Assembly (NCBI GenBank): GCA_025059715.1
Contig: JANXCE010000020.1
Location: forward strand, 1-41,684
Reading direction: 5' to 3'
Source of the DNA: Caldimicrobium sp.
GTDB taxonomy: Bacteria > Desulfobacterota > Thermodesulfobacteria > Thermodesulfobacteriales > Thermodesulfobacteriaceae
Length of the DNA stretch: 41,684 bases
Part shown: positions 1 to 7,454 of the stretch, in pieces
How the letters are laid out: each line of letters begins with the position of its first letter
How positions within the stretch are numbered: position 1 is the stretch's first letter
Translations under genes and position numbers: made by a program
The notes under the pieces: model-generated
Databases searched by the model: none
Seen by the model: the letters and a program-made list of their open reading frames with translations, nothing else
Told to the model about the DNA's origin: nothing

Positions 1-279
1 GATTTGAGCGTAAGCTAAGAGATCTTGATAGGATTTGTGTTCAAGGAGGATGTAGAGTTGAAGAGGTTTTCCGAGGAGGGGGACTTGGGCGATGAGGTCA
101 GGAAGGAGGCGTTTTTCTTTGGGGAGGGAGATTTGTTCTTCAGGGACCAGAGAGAGTTGAGAGAGGTCTAAGTGGGGAAGGAGGTCCTTTGGTAGAAACT
201 CTTGAAGGAAGGCCTTAAGATTTTCAGGGTCTTTAAGGATTGCCTTAGCGTAGAGGTCATAGGCCTTTGGTTCAGCCAT
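1..279 (-). CDS. Rpn family recombination-promoting nuclease/putative transposase (N-terminal part, cut by window edge)
   Basis: An open minus-strand frame starts at ATG 279-277 and runs off the left edge. The visible 93 residues begin MAEPKAYDLYAK and include LLPDLIAQVPLLG and then LYILLEHKSYQD. A conserved Asp followed by Glu-x-Lys/Gln in a hydrophobic beta strand (here D about 68, LEHKS about 82-86) is the PD-(D/E)XK nuclease signature of the Rpn/YhgA (Transposase_31) family, whose members promote RecA-independent recombination. There is no Shine-Dalgarno before the ATG. A good promoter ends only 6 nt upstream, so a leaderless transcript is possible. The family call rests on the motif and the start region. 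The C-terminal half is not visible. Confidence 0.72.
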   Translation of the reverse strand, partial: MAEPKAYDLYAKAILKDPENLKAFLQEFLPKDLLPHLDLSQLSLVPEEQISLPKEKRLLPDLIAQVPLLGKPLQLYILLEHKSYQDLLAYAQI

Positions 280-724
280 AAAGAGAATATAGAGGAAATC
301 TGTTGAGAAGGCAAGAGATAAAAAGTAGAAAAAGGGGAGTTGATGAAGGGTGTATAAAAGGGGATTCCCTATCAAAGATAGGCTCATCGATTGGGGACCC
401 TTTGAAAGAATCTTTACACTTTAAGGAGCCTATGAGAAACAAAAGAGCAAGAGTTTTGAGTTGATAAGTGGAAGGGTGGTAGATGTAAGAATAGATGAGC
501 ATGTAAAGAGCTTCAGCGAAGGATGATTCTGATACCAGTTTTGCAAAGAGAGGCAAGAGGACTGTTTATGGATGCTATATAAAAATAATTTCTTCCATAG
601 GTTATAGATTGATACACCTGGAAAGGGGCTTGTGATCAGGTAAGCTTCTTTCAAAATCAGTCTTTTTTAATAATAAAACTTTATGTGGGATTTTACTATA
701 TGTGAAAAAAATAACTTGCTATTT
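280..724. other. Gene-poor stretch between the Rpn gene and the TonB receptor
   Basis: About 450 bases separate the two divergent genes. Minus-strand open frames of 94 and 74 codons exist but have low-complexity Leu/Ser/Phe-rich translations, no ribosome-binding site and no recognisable family. I treat them as chance frames or eroded sequence. The part after 660 is very AT-rich and probably holds the receptor's promoter. Confidence 0.5.
286..314 (-). promoter_or_regulatory. Sigma-70-like promoter of the Rpn gene, possibly leaderless
   Basis: On the minus strand, TTGCCT (314-309) and TATATT (291-286) are separated by 17 nt. The -10 box ends 6 nt before the ATG at 279, so transcription would begin at or next to the start codon. 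This is a sequence match only. Confidence 0.4.
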
Positions 725-744
725 AAATTTTAAATTTAAAATTT
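725..744. promoter_or_regulatory. Perfect 20-bp palindrome upstream of the TonB receptor gene (candidate operator)
   Basis: Positions 725-744 read AAATTTTAAA followed by its exact reverse complement. A second, imperfect AATTTTAAATTAAAA block follows at 751-765, giving two similar boxes about 26 bp apart. They lie 40-60 bp before the ATG at 787, where a metal-responsive repressor could block transcription. The pure A/T composition weakens the case, since such palindromes arise by chance in AT-rich spacers. Confidence 0.35.
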
Positions 745-786
745 TATGCTAATTTTAAATTAAAAATATCACCAGGGAGGTGGGCC

Positions 787-2772
787 ATGAGTGATAAATT
801 AAAGGCAGTTATTTTAAGTAAGCTAGGGGTTTTAACATTTTGTGCTTTGGCTGAGGCCAAAGTGACCATTATTCCTGAGGTTGAAGTGGTTGGGGAAGCT
901 ATAGTCAAAGAGAAGTCCGAGGTCTCTATTCGCTCTGAAGCTTTACCAGCCTCGGTTCAGGTTATAACTAAAGAGGAAATAGAAAAGATGCCTATCCGGC
1001 ACTATACTGATATTTTTCGAAAAGTTCCTGGTATGAAAACCATTTATATGGGACAAGGAGAGGTAGGTGATAGACTAGGGACAAGGGGTTTCTGGAATGG
1101 ATATGCAGTTTTTGTAGATGGCATGCCCCTTAACATGGCTCATCATAATCACTTACACGGACTTGCGGATGCTGCGTGGTTAGTTCCAGAAATGATAGAG
1201 AGGATAGAAATCATAAAGGGCCCTTTTTCCGCTCTCTATGGAAACTTTGCTTTAGGTGGTGTAATTAACATAATAACTAAAAAATATGATAAAACCTCTG
1301 CTGTTCGCTCAGAAGTTGGAAGTTTTGGCGCTTTACAGAGTGTAGTTACTTTAACTACTAAAAGATCCGATGTTTCTCCTTTTTTAGTTTATGAAGTTTA
1401 CAAAAAGGATGGATATCGAGACAACTCCGATTTAGAAAGGTATAATTTTTTTAACAAGCTTACTTTTCCGTTCTGGAAAGGAGAGTTATCAATCAGAGTT
1501 AATTATGTTAAACGTGATTGGGGTGCTCCTGGGTATCTTCCGGTTGAGGATCTAAAGAAAGGATTAATAGGCAGAAAGGTTGCGGTGAATAGATCTGATG
1601 ATGGAAATTCTGAATATCTACATGGAGTAATTAATTATGCTCCTAAGGGAGAAGCTGGTTTTCATGGCACCCTATATTTAGCCTATGAAGATTTTAACCG
1701 AGTTGCTACTTTTCCGCCAAGTCCTCAGCGCTGGGAGCATAATAGAAGGACTTTTTATGGTTGGAATTTATTATATAACTATTTGCCTTCTAAGAATTTA
1801 TCTTTTGTCATAGGAACAGATGGCAGATACGACGATGGTATAGCCAGGCGGCATAATACCATCCATAGAGAAATTACCAGCACGATTGAGAACTGGGACA
1901 TAGAGGAGTTAACTTATGGATTATTTACTCAATTACAGTGGAAGCCCATAGAACTTTTGAAGTTTTCAGCGGGGATGAGATATGATGGTTTTGTATTTGA
2001 TGTTAAGAACAAAATCTTGCATCAAAATTCAGGCTCGGGCAATACAGAGATTTTTAGCCCAAAGATTGGAATTGTCTTTTCTCCTTTGAAAGGTTTCAAT
2101 CTTTATGCAAATCGCGGTGCTGGGTTTAGATCTCCTTATGTGAAGGAGATATCTCCTGCAGACAGGATTTATAAGAATTTTAACTTAAAACCTGCTAAAT
2201 TGGAGACATGGGATGTGGGAATTAATGCCTTTCTCTTTGGTAAAGTAGCTTTAGATTTTAACTATTATGAAACTGAAATGGAAAGAGAGATTGTAAGAAT
2301 AGGAACGGAGGTCCAAAATATAGGTCGTAGTGAGAGAAAGGGATATGAGGGGGAAATTAAGTTTTACTTTACAGAAAACTTTATTGTTTTTGCTAACTAT
2401 GCCTTTGTTGATGCAAAGATTGTTCATCCCCCTCAAAACAAAGGTAAAGTTGTAAACATACCTAAAACATACTTTAATACAGGACTTGAATGGACTAAGG
2501 AACTCAATAAGAACAAAAGACTGACTGTAGATGTTTATACTCAGGTCTATGGAAAAACACCCCTCAATTTAGCGGGATCAATAAATAGAGGAAGTTTTGC
2601 CAAATATTATGGAAAAATTCAATACGTAACCCCCAAAATTACCCTTTATGGTGGTGTTATTTATCATCCAGACAAGTATAAATCTGAAGGATACTTTTTG
2701 GTTAATGACATAGTAGTTATTGATCCAAGACCTAAATGGGATCTTAATTTTGGATTTAAATATAGCTTTTAA
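787..2772 (+). CDS. TonB-dependent outer-membrane receptor
   Basis: A 661-residue protein with the layout of a TonB-dependent transporter, which takes up metal chelates, cobalamin or other ligands across the outer membrane using TonB energy. Residues 1-25 form a weak signal peptide ending ALAEA. EVEVVGEAIV (about 32-41) is a plausible TonB box. The plug domain spans about 50-165, with ASVQVITKEEIE, LGTRGFWNGYAVFVDGMP and the typical IERIEIIKGPFSALYGNFALGGVINIITKK-type segment. The rest is an aromatic-rich beta-barrel ending in FGFKYSF, with the terminal Phe needed for BAM insertion. GGGAGGTG precedes the ATG. It is followed after 22 nt by a DUF4198 gene, which points to metal uptake. The substrate cannot be read from sequence. 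Confidence 0.9.
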   Translation: MSDKLKAVILSKLGVLTFCALAEAKVTIIPEVEVVGEAIVKEKSEVSIRSEALPASVQVITKEEIEKMPIRHYTDIFRKVPGMKTIYMGQGEVGDRLGTRGFWNGYAVFVDGMPLNMAHHNHLHGLADAAWLVPEMIERIEIIKGPFSALYGNFALGGVINIITKKYDKTSAVRSEVGSFGALQSVVTLTTKRSDVSPFLVYEVYKKDGYRDNSDLERYNFFNKLTFPFWKGELSIRVNYVKRDWGAPGYLPVEDLKKGLIGRKVAVNRSDDGNSEYLHGVINYAPKGEAGFHGTLYLAYEDFNRVATFPPSPQRWEHNRRTFYGWNLLYNYLPSKNLSFVIGTDGRYDDGIARRHNTIHREITSTIENWDIEELTYGLFTQLQWKPIELLKFSAGMRYDGFVFDVKNKILHQNSGSGNTEIFSPKIGIVFSPLKGFNLYANRGAGFRSPYVKEISPADRIYKNFNLKPAKLETWDVGINAFLFGKVALDFNYYETEMEREIVRIGTEVQNIGRSERKGYEGEIKFYFTENFIVFANYAFVDAKIVHPPQNKGKVVNIPKTYFNTGLEWTKELNKNKRLTVDVYTQVYGKTPLNLAGSINRGSFAKYYGKIQYVTPKITLYGGVIYHPDKYKSEGYFLVNDIVVIDPRPKWDLNFGFKYSF

Positions 2773-2794
2773 GTTTTAGGAGAGGAGGTGCCCC

Positions 2795-3499
2795 ATGAAG
2801 ACAAAGTCTATTGCTTTTTTAAGCATCCTTTTTCTTTTAATCTTAACTTCTATGAGCGTGGCTCATGATTTGTGGTTAGAGAGAAGAGGTGATTTAATTC
2901 TGCTAATTCATGGACACATGGACAAAGCTGACCCCTATGATCCTGAGAGAGTAGTATCGTGGATCCTTTTTGACAAAAAGGGGCATAGGTTAAATATTAA
3001 TCCAATAAAGGGCAATGGCAGTGTCTCCTTTGAAGACAAAGCCGGAAGAATTGGTCTTATAAATATAACTTTTGACAATAAATACTGGGTCAAGACTAAC
3101 GAGGGATGGAAAAATATTGGAAAAAGAGAAGCTCTAAAGGAGGGATTTCAAATTTTAGAATCTGGAAGATCAATGAAATTTGCAAAGTATTTGCAGGGCT
3201 GGCATAGAACCTTTGCAGAACCTCTCCATACAGAAATGGAAATCATACCTCTGAATAATCCCTTTAAGTCAAAGACTTTAAAGATAAAGGTCCTTCACAA
3301 AGGTAAGCCCCTTGCTAATGTGCCCATTTACTTACAAGCCTCTCATGAAGAAAAGCTAAAGACAGATGCCCAAGGTTTAGCGGAGATTGAACTCAGAAAG
3401 GGCTTAAATATTATTAGTTCAAAAACAAGAGTAACCACAGAAGGAGATCCTGATGCAGATAGTATCTACCTAAGAGCTTCTTTAAGTTTTATCAAATAA
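2795..3499 (+). CDS. DUF4198 domain protein (exported, probable metal-uptake partner)
   Basis: A 234-residue exported protein. The signal peptide spans about 1-23 and ends MSVA, so signal peptidase I would leave His24 as the mature N-terminus (HDLWLE). AHD(L/F)WLE after the signal peptide is characteristic of DUF4198 proteins, which are annotated as related to nickel-uptake components and are often found beside TonB receptors. Further His residues (H39, H41, and those in GWHRTF and PLHTEM) could help bind metal. The C-terminal third (about 165-234: LKIKVLHKGKPLANVPI, then TDAQGLAEIEL) looks like a carboxypeptidase-regulatory or Ig-like beta-sandwich. A strong SD (GGAGAGGAGGTG) precedes the ATG, and the gene is probably cotranscribed with the receptor. 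The metal is unknown. Confidence 0.75.
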   Translation: MKTKSIAFLSILFLLILTSMSVAHDLWLERRGDLILLIHGHMDKADPYDPERVVSWILFDKKGHRLNINPIKGNGSVSFEDKAGRIGLINITFDNKYWVKTNEGWKNIGKREALKEGFQILESGRSMKFAKYLQGWHRTFAEPLHTEMEIIPLNNPFKSKTLKIKVLHKGKPLANVPIYLQASHEEKLKTDAQGLAEIELRKGLNIISSKTRVTTEGDPDADSIYLRASLSFIK

Positions 3500-3536
3500 G
3501 AACTTTTAATTTCTATTTCTTCACTAAACTTCAGAA

Positions 3537-3564
3537 CCACCCTCGGTTAGAGAAAGGAGGGTGG
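3537..3564 (+). terminator. Stem-loop downstream of the TonB/DUF4198 operon
   Basis: CCACCCTC (3537-3544) pairs with GAGGGTGG (3557-3564) across a 12-nt loop, 38 nt after the DUF4198 stop codon. The usual T-run is missing directly after the stem because the IS element begins a few bases later at about 3570. The insertion may have separated the hairpin from its T-tract. Confidence 0.5.
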
Positions 3565-3638
3565 GGGGTTGGATCGCCCCTTTTTTTATGGACAAATTAA
3601 ATGTTAGGGTTAATACCTAATACCATAAAAGGGGCATT

Positions 3639-3911
3639 ATGAAAAAGAGTAGATTTACAATTGATCAAATCATCCGTATCCTCTCTGAAGCTGAGTTGCC
3701 GAATAACTCCTTTGCTGCTACCTAAATATTATACGGAGCTTCTGAACAAACTCTTGACAAGCGGAGACAAAAATACAAAGGTCTATCCTCCGAAGAAGCT
3801 AAAAGATTAAAAGCTCTTGAAACTGAAAACTCAAGACTCAAAAAATTGCCAGCATGTAAAGAACTTGAAATACAAACAAAAAACTCTCCTATCCCAAGAC
3901 CCTCTCCCTGA
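3639..3911 (+). pseudogene. IS3 OrfA (helix-turn-helix subunit), broken by an in-frame stop
   Basis: Starts MKKSRFTIDQIIRILSEAEL, the standard IS3 OrfA N-terminus. The frame hits TAA at 3723-3725 after 28 codons and then resumes with a recognisable OrfA sequence (GASEQTLDKRRQKYKGL, then ENSRLKKL, then KELEIQ) up to TGA at 3909-3911. Several positions that are usually aromatic (FYRW in relatives) are changed (LDKR), so more than one point mutation has accumulated. The distal part still contains the slippery heptamer A_AAA_AAC at 3878-3884. SD and promoter are not obvious. Confidence 0.8.
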
Positions 3912-4744
3912 GTTATTTACTTGAGAGATGGTCTATTCCTCCTTCAACTTTCTATTACCAAAAACAAAGGGAAATAAGATCAAAAGATAGAGAAATAGGA
4001 GAAGAGATAAGAGCTTTAGCTTTGAGATATCCCTTTTATGGGTATAAGAAAGTAACCTTTTTATTAAGGGCTAGGGGCTACAGGGTAAATCATAAGAAGG
4101 TATTAAGGTTATGGAGGGAAGAGGGATTCAACAGATGTGTGTTTTTCAAGAGAAGAAGACAGAATAGGGGTAAGAGTAAGGGATTTAGAGGAGTAATGGG
4201 TAGTTGCAAGGGGGAGCTATATGCGGTAGACTTTATTCATGATAGTCTTGAGAATGGGAGAAGATTCAGGGTATTCAACGTGATAGATGCTTATTCGAGG
4301 TATGTATTTCCGGCATTGGTTAATTTTAGTTTGAGTGGGAAGGATGTAGCGGAGCACTTAGAGTGGATATTTAGGGAATATGGAGTTCTGAGGGTGATAA
4401 GGAGGGATGAGGGTCCTGAATTTAAATCTAAAGTCTTTCGTAGAGTGATTGAGAGGTGGGGAATAGAGGAGGAGGTAATACCAGCTGGACAACCTTATAA
4501 CAATGGGCACATAGAGAGTTTCCACAGGGTATTGAGGAGGGAATGTTTGGATAGGGAGGTATTTGAGGATATAGTATCTGCGAGGATGAGGATAAATGGA
4601 TGGATAGAGAGGTATAATAGGGATAGGGTACACTCTTCATTGGGATATGTAGTGCCTGAGGATATTTGGAGGTTAAGGAGTGAGGACAGGGATGAGGTTA
4701 ACAATAGAGGTGTCCAAGAAGGGGGGCCGAAAAACAGACCCTAA
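3869..4744 (+). CDS. IS3-family transposase OrfB (integrase core, DDE)
   Basis: Open from 3869 with no good ATG. It is normally reached by frameshifting at 3878; an internal TTG at 4022 gives a 240-residue product. The HTH_21-like segment (YPFYGYKKVTFLLRARGYRVNHKKVLRLWREEG) is followed by an rve-type catalytic core. Counting from 4022, the catalytic residues are D70 (YAVDFI), D129 (RRDEGPEF) and E165 (NGHIESFH). The last two are exactly 35 residues apart, as in DD(35)E enzymes. The second motif reads RDEG rather than the more common SDNG. OrfB alone is generally not a full transposase, and with OrfA broken the element needs help in trans. Confidence 0.88.
   Translation, partial: NTNKKLSYPKTLSLSYLLERWSIPPSTFYYQKQREIRSKDREIGEEIRALALRYPFYGYKKVTFLLRARGYRVNHKKVLRLWREEGFNRCVFFKRRRQNRGKSKGFRGVMGSCKGELYAVDFIHDSLENGRRFRVFNVIDAYSRYVFPALVNFSLSGKDVAEHLEWIFREYGVLRVIRRDEGPEFKSKVFRRVIERWGIEEEVIPAGQPYNNGHIESFHRVLRRECLDREVFEDIVSARMRINGWIERYNRDRVHSSLGYVVPEDIWRLRSEDRDEVNNRGVQEGGPKNRP
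3878..3884 (+). promoter_or_regulatory. Programmed -1 ribosomal frameshift heptamer A_AAA_AAC
   Basis: In the OrfA frame the codons are ACA AAA AAC, so the heptamer A AAA AAC is in the phase used for -1 slippage. Slipping back one base enters exactly the OrfB frame (AAA AAA CTC), which is open from 3869 to 4744. This is the usual way IS3 elements make the OrfAB transposase. The site is intact although OrfA upstream is not. Confidence 0.7.
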
Positions 4745-4902
4745 CATTTTAGTTGTCCAAAATTTGGGGGCATCCCATTCATACCAACTTTTATTAGATT
4801 TTTAACTTTAAGAAACTGCAAAGGCTATCAAAAATTTTTTAAAGATAAATGAGGTCTTTACCTCAAAAAAAAAAGAAAAAAAACAAAATTAAGGAGGTGC
4901 TT

Positions 4903-6030
4903 ATGCTTTTAAAATTTTTCAGGAGTAAAAAACTTAAACTAAGCTTGTTAAGTTTTGGGCTTTTTATTTTATTATCAATAGGTTCCAAAGTTTACGGGGT
5001 AGAACCATTTCCTTTATCTAATTTTCAAAGCAACGCATCTAACGTAGAAGAAGTTGAATTTTGCAGAGAAATACTACGTAAAGCTCTTCCACTATTTGAA
5101 AAGGACCTTACCATGCTTACGGAAGACGAACGAAACTTTCTTGACTTTGCTTTCTTTTTGTATGATGCTACCTATATATGTTTAGGAAGAATTTTTCCCC
5201 AGATTTTGATTGATTTTAAAGGATTTAATAAGTTGCCAAGTGACAAACTGACCATACTCGTAATGGCTAGAGAAAAAGACGAATTATTAACGAAGGACAC
5301 TTTACCTTTACTCATAAAACACTACCCAACGTGTTCAAACTATAAGACCTTTAAAGAACAGGTAAAATGTATATACGACGAAAGTAGAGGTCTAGCTCAC
5401 GTCAAACCCGTAAATCCCTCTCCGTCAATATATTTTAACTATTTTGCCGTAGCCTTACTAAGCTACAAATTTCCTAACAAAATTCTATTAGTTCAGTATG
5501 AACCCTATTTTGAAGGCATTACCAGAATAACCATAGACAGATTCTTAGACAGACTGAAAAAGTTTAGAAAAAAACCTACAAAACCTATGTGCATTCTCTT
5601 TGAAAACAATGTATTAGAATGTCCACTCTTTAACCTTGAAAAAACTTTTACTCCCGAAGTGGAAAGAATAAACTTCATAAAAAGCATTTTTCCTATAGGA
5701 ATAGCACAAGTGCACGAAAAAAATGTATTTAGTGTAACTATTACGTTAAATCCCGCTAAAATTCCTAAGGAAACAGTTTGCTATCAAGCGTTTTATACTC
5801 CTAACGGAGAACCTGAAAAAGTTGAATTCTTGTATAAAGTAGGTGCAGAGATCGTAGTTAGTAAAGCAGACGGCTTAAAATTAGCAGGAGGACTAGGTAA
5901 ACCTTCGGAAGACCTAAAAAAGTCCTTACGACCTTGTAATTTTAGCCCGTTTTTCTTTTCACTAACGAAGTTGTTTGTGAACTGGATTGGAAAAGAGTTC
6001 TTTAATCCAAACTATCCCAGACTACCTTAA
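4903..6030 (+). CDS. Exported protein of unknown function
   Basis: I choose ATG 4903 because AAGGAGGT lies 5 nt upstream (4891-4898). An in-frame upstream ATG at 4849 would add a Lys-rich stretch encoded by an A-tract and has no SD. The product is 375 residues. Residues 1-32 look like a signal peptide (RSKKLKLSLLSFGLFILLSIGSKVYG). The mature part holds about eight cysteines, with pairs such as TCSNYKTFKEQVKC and MCILFENNVLEC that could form periplasmic disulfides. I recognise no domain. It lies between an IS3 element and a convergent traN remnant, so it may be cargo or an accessory gene of a former conjugative element; that is inference from position only. Confidence 0.7.
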   Translation: MLLKFFRSKKLKLSLLSFGLFILLSIGSKVYGVEPFPLSNFQSNASNVEEVEFCREILRKALPLFEKDLTMLTEDERNFLDFAFFLYDATYICLGRIFPQILIDFKGFNKLPSDKLTILVMAREKDELLTKDTLPLLIKHYPTCSNYKTFKEQVKCIYDESRGLAHVKPVNPSPSIYFNYFAVALLSYKFPNKILLVQYEPYFEGITRITIDRFLDRLKKFRKKPTKPMCILFENNVLECPLFNLEKTFTPEVERINFIKSIFPIGIAQVHEKNVFSVTITLNPAKIPKETVCYQAFYTPNGEPEKVEFLYKVGAEIVVSKADGLKLAGGLGKPSEDLKKSLRPCNFSPFFFSLTKLFVNWIGKEFFNPNYPRLP

Positions 6031-6049
6031 AACTTTAAAGAGCTACGTT

Positions 6050-6095
6050 CTCCCTTTGCGTTGACTTTAGTTCGACGCAAGGGGAGGTTTTTATT
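6050..6095. terminator. Rho-independent terminator
   Basis: CTCCCTTTGCGTTG (6050-6063) pairs with CGACGCAAGGGGAG (6073-6086), with two G-U/T-C irregularities and a 9-nt loop. GTTTTTATTTT follows on the plus strand. It ends transcription of the exported-protein gene. It sits between that gene and the convergent traN remnant but has a T-run only on the plus side. Confidence 0.85.
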
Positions 6096-6458
6096 TTACA
6101 TCATAAAGTTCATCGTATCTTGAAATCTTTGTTGTAGTTGAGGAGCAACATTTTGTCTTAGGTTTCTTTGGATATCTTCAATATATTCAGAAAAATCTAT
6201 TCTACCAAAATCAAGAGACTGAAACTCTTTAGCAGTAAATCCTCTACAATTAGGACTTTTTGCACTTCCCCACCCTCCGTTCGGACCAAAGGTAGTTAAC
6301 TGAGGTCGTCCCTGTTGATGGATGATTCTAGCAAGTTTACTATTGAAACAGCAAAATACTTTAGTCTTTTGAACGCACGTGCCAAGAAGTTTTTTAACGC
6401 ATCTTTCGCCGATATAATGACAATATCCAGAGTCATCAAGAGTAGTGTATGAGACCAT
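6096..6458 (-). pseudogene. traN: C-terminal fragment of conjugative mating-pair stabilisation protein TraN
   Basis: About 120 codons. The stretch YCHYIGERCVKKLLGTCVQK, then KVFCCFNSKLARIIHQQGRPQL, then GWGSAKSPNCRGFTAKEFQSLDFGRIDFSEYI is the conserved Cys-rich C-terminus of TraN, the outer-membrane adhesin of F-type type IV secretion systems. Full-length TraN is several hundred residues longer. Here the frame is closed by a stop just upstream of the first Met, and an integrase-core transposase remnant lies immediately on that side. The first eight or so residues are probably junction sequence. No other tra gene is visible in the window, so this is a relic of a conjugative element. Confidence 0.8.
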
Positions 6459-6502
6459 ATGATTTTAGACTGAGGGGAATTCTCGTAAAATTTATAACAA
6501 AT

Positions 6503-6856
6503 CTACTCCAAGGGCGATACATTCTCAAGACCACTATGTGCCCTCTCCGTATTATACCATATCAAATACCTCATAAGCCCCCTATACTCAATAAACTCCT
6601 CCTCCAATGTCCTGTTAAACCTCTCTACATACCCATTCCCCTCCTTCTTAAGCTCCTTCGCAAATTCCCCTAAAAACTCACTCCCATTATCTGTCTGCAC
6701 ACCCCTTATCTCAAAAAGGAGCTTCCGCCTTAAACTTTCTCCAAAAGTCCCTCCTACTCCTGCTCGATAAATGGCTAAAAGCATAGGCAAATTCAAATCT
6801 CGTAGGGTATCGATCAATACTGAGACCTCTCTTATTTCTCTATTCGGGGTTTCCAC
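6503..6856 (-). pseudogene. Decayed integrase-core (DDE) transposase
   Basis: A minus-strand frame carrying the tail of an rve-type transposase: FEIRGVQTDNGSEFLGEFAKELKK, then NGYVERFNRTLEEEFI, then YLIWYNTERAHSGLENVSPLE. The second catalytic Asp (in TDNGSEF) and the Glu (in VERFNRT) are separated by 21 residues instead of the usual 35, so about 14 residues around the normal YPRSPK-type segment have been lost in frame. A second loss follows EEEFI. The frame ends at TAG where similar proteins usually continue. The N-terminal half with the DNA-binding domain is missing. Family is IS481-like at best. Confidence 0.75.
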
Positions 6857-7442
6857 TCTCTGCTATTTCTAAGCCTTCCTCCTTCCATCCCTGGCCTCTT
6901 AATAATTTCTTTCAGCTGTAAACAAATGCTTTTAGAGGCTTCACTTTAAGGCTCTTACTAAGTAAAAATCCTTGATAAATTAGGTTTGAGATCCCTTTAG
7001 AATCTATACTACCATCTTTCTACATCTTTCTAATGAACCAGAACCACCACTCCTAATTATAGCTAACAGTCAATTTTTCTTGCCTGGACTTAGTATAGGA
7101 GTACCTTAGCATGGGCAAACCTCATACTTTCCTGGAAATTAATTCAGAGGGTCCCTTCAAGGGATCCCCTTTCAAATACCTTTGACTTTGCCATAAAAAT
7201 CATACCTTTCCATAAACAATTGAAAATATATTGTTTAGGGATTGAAAAAGTCATAGCGTATTTGACTGATTTAAATTGTTTCCCTTTTCTAGGGGAAGAT
7301 TTTTCTACGGATATCATTTTTAACCATGGAATTAATGTGCGCCTCTTTAGCACAAGAGCACAAAAGCTTATTTAGAAAGGAATATTTTCAGTTTCTTGAT
7401 TTAAGTCAAGGTTTTTTACAAAAATTAGATTAACTTTTAAAA
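6857..7442. other. Decayed sequence without an intact gene
   Basis: Nearly 600 bases between the transposase remnant and the next operon. A 69-codon minus-strand frame (7144-7353) has no SD and no recognisable family. A near-perfect palindrome (CCCTTCAAGGG core, 7149-7167) lies at its 3' end. The stretch probably holds eroded mobile-element sequence, and the last 60 bases should contain the promoter for the redox operon. Confidence 0.5.
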
Positions 7443-7454
7443 TTGGAGAAAAAA

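Larger units (their letters stand above)
3570..4777 (+). mobile_element. IS3-family insertion sequence, about 1.21 kb
   Basis: The element carries OrfA and OrfB in overlapping frames and has matching ends. The inner 22 bp at 3589-3610 and the reverse complement of 4738-4759 agree at 20 positions. The similarity continues outward to TGGATCGCCCC at 3570 and the complement of ...GGGGGCATCCCA ending at 4777, giving the 5'-TG...CA-3' termini and 1.2 kb size normal for IS3. The flanking triplets (GGT left, TTC right) do not match, so no target duplication is visible; it has either decayed or been lost by rearrangement. OrfA carries a nonsense codon, so this copy is probably not autonomous. Confidence 0.85.

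Noticed and set aside
272-654. Two minus-strand frames of 94 and 74 codons
   Set aside because: Low-complexity translations rich in Leu, Ser and Phe, no SD, overlap with one another and with the start of the Rpn gene, and no recognisable family.
4358-4704. Three overlapping minus-strand frames opposite the IS3 OrfB
   Set aside because: They lie entirely antisense to a clear transposase and have Pro/Tyr/Ser-rich translations typical of shadow frames.
7149-7167. Near-palindrome CCCTTCAAGGG with extended arms as a terminator or attachment site
   Set aside because: The loop would be a single base, no T-run follows in either direction, and no second copy was seen in the window.
7144-7353. 69-codon minus-strand frame
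   Set aside because: No SD, no family, located in decayed sequence. I keep it only as part of the intergenic description.
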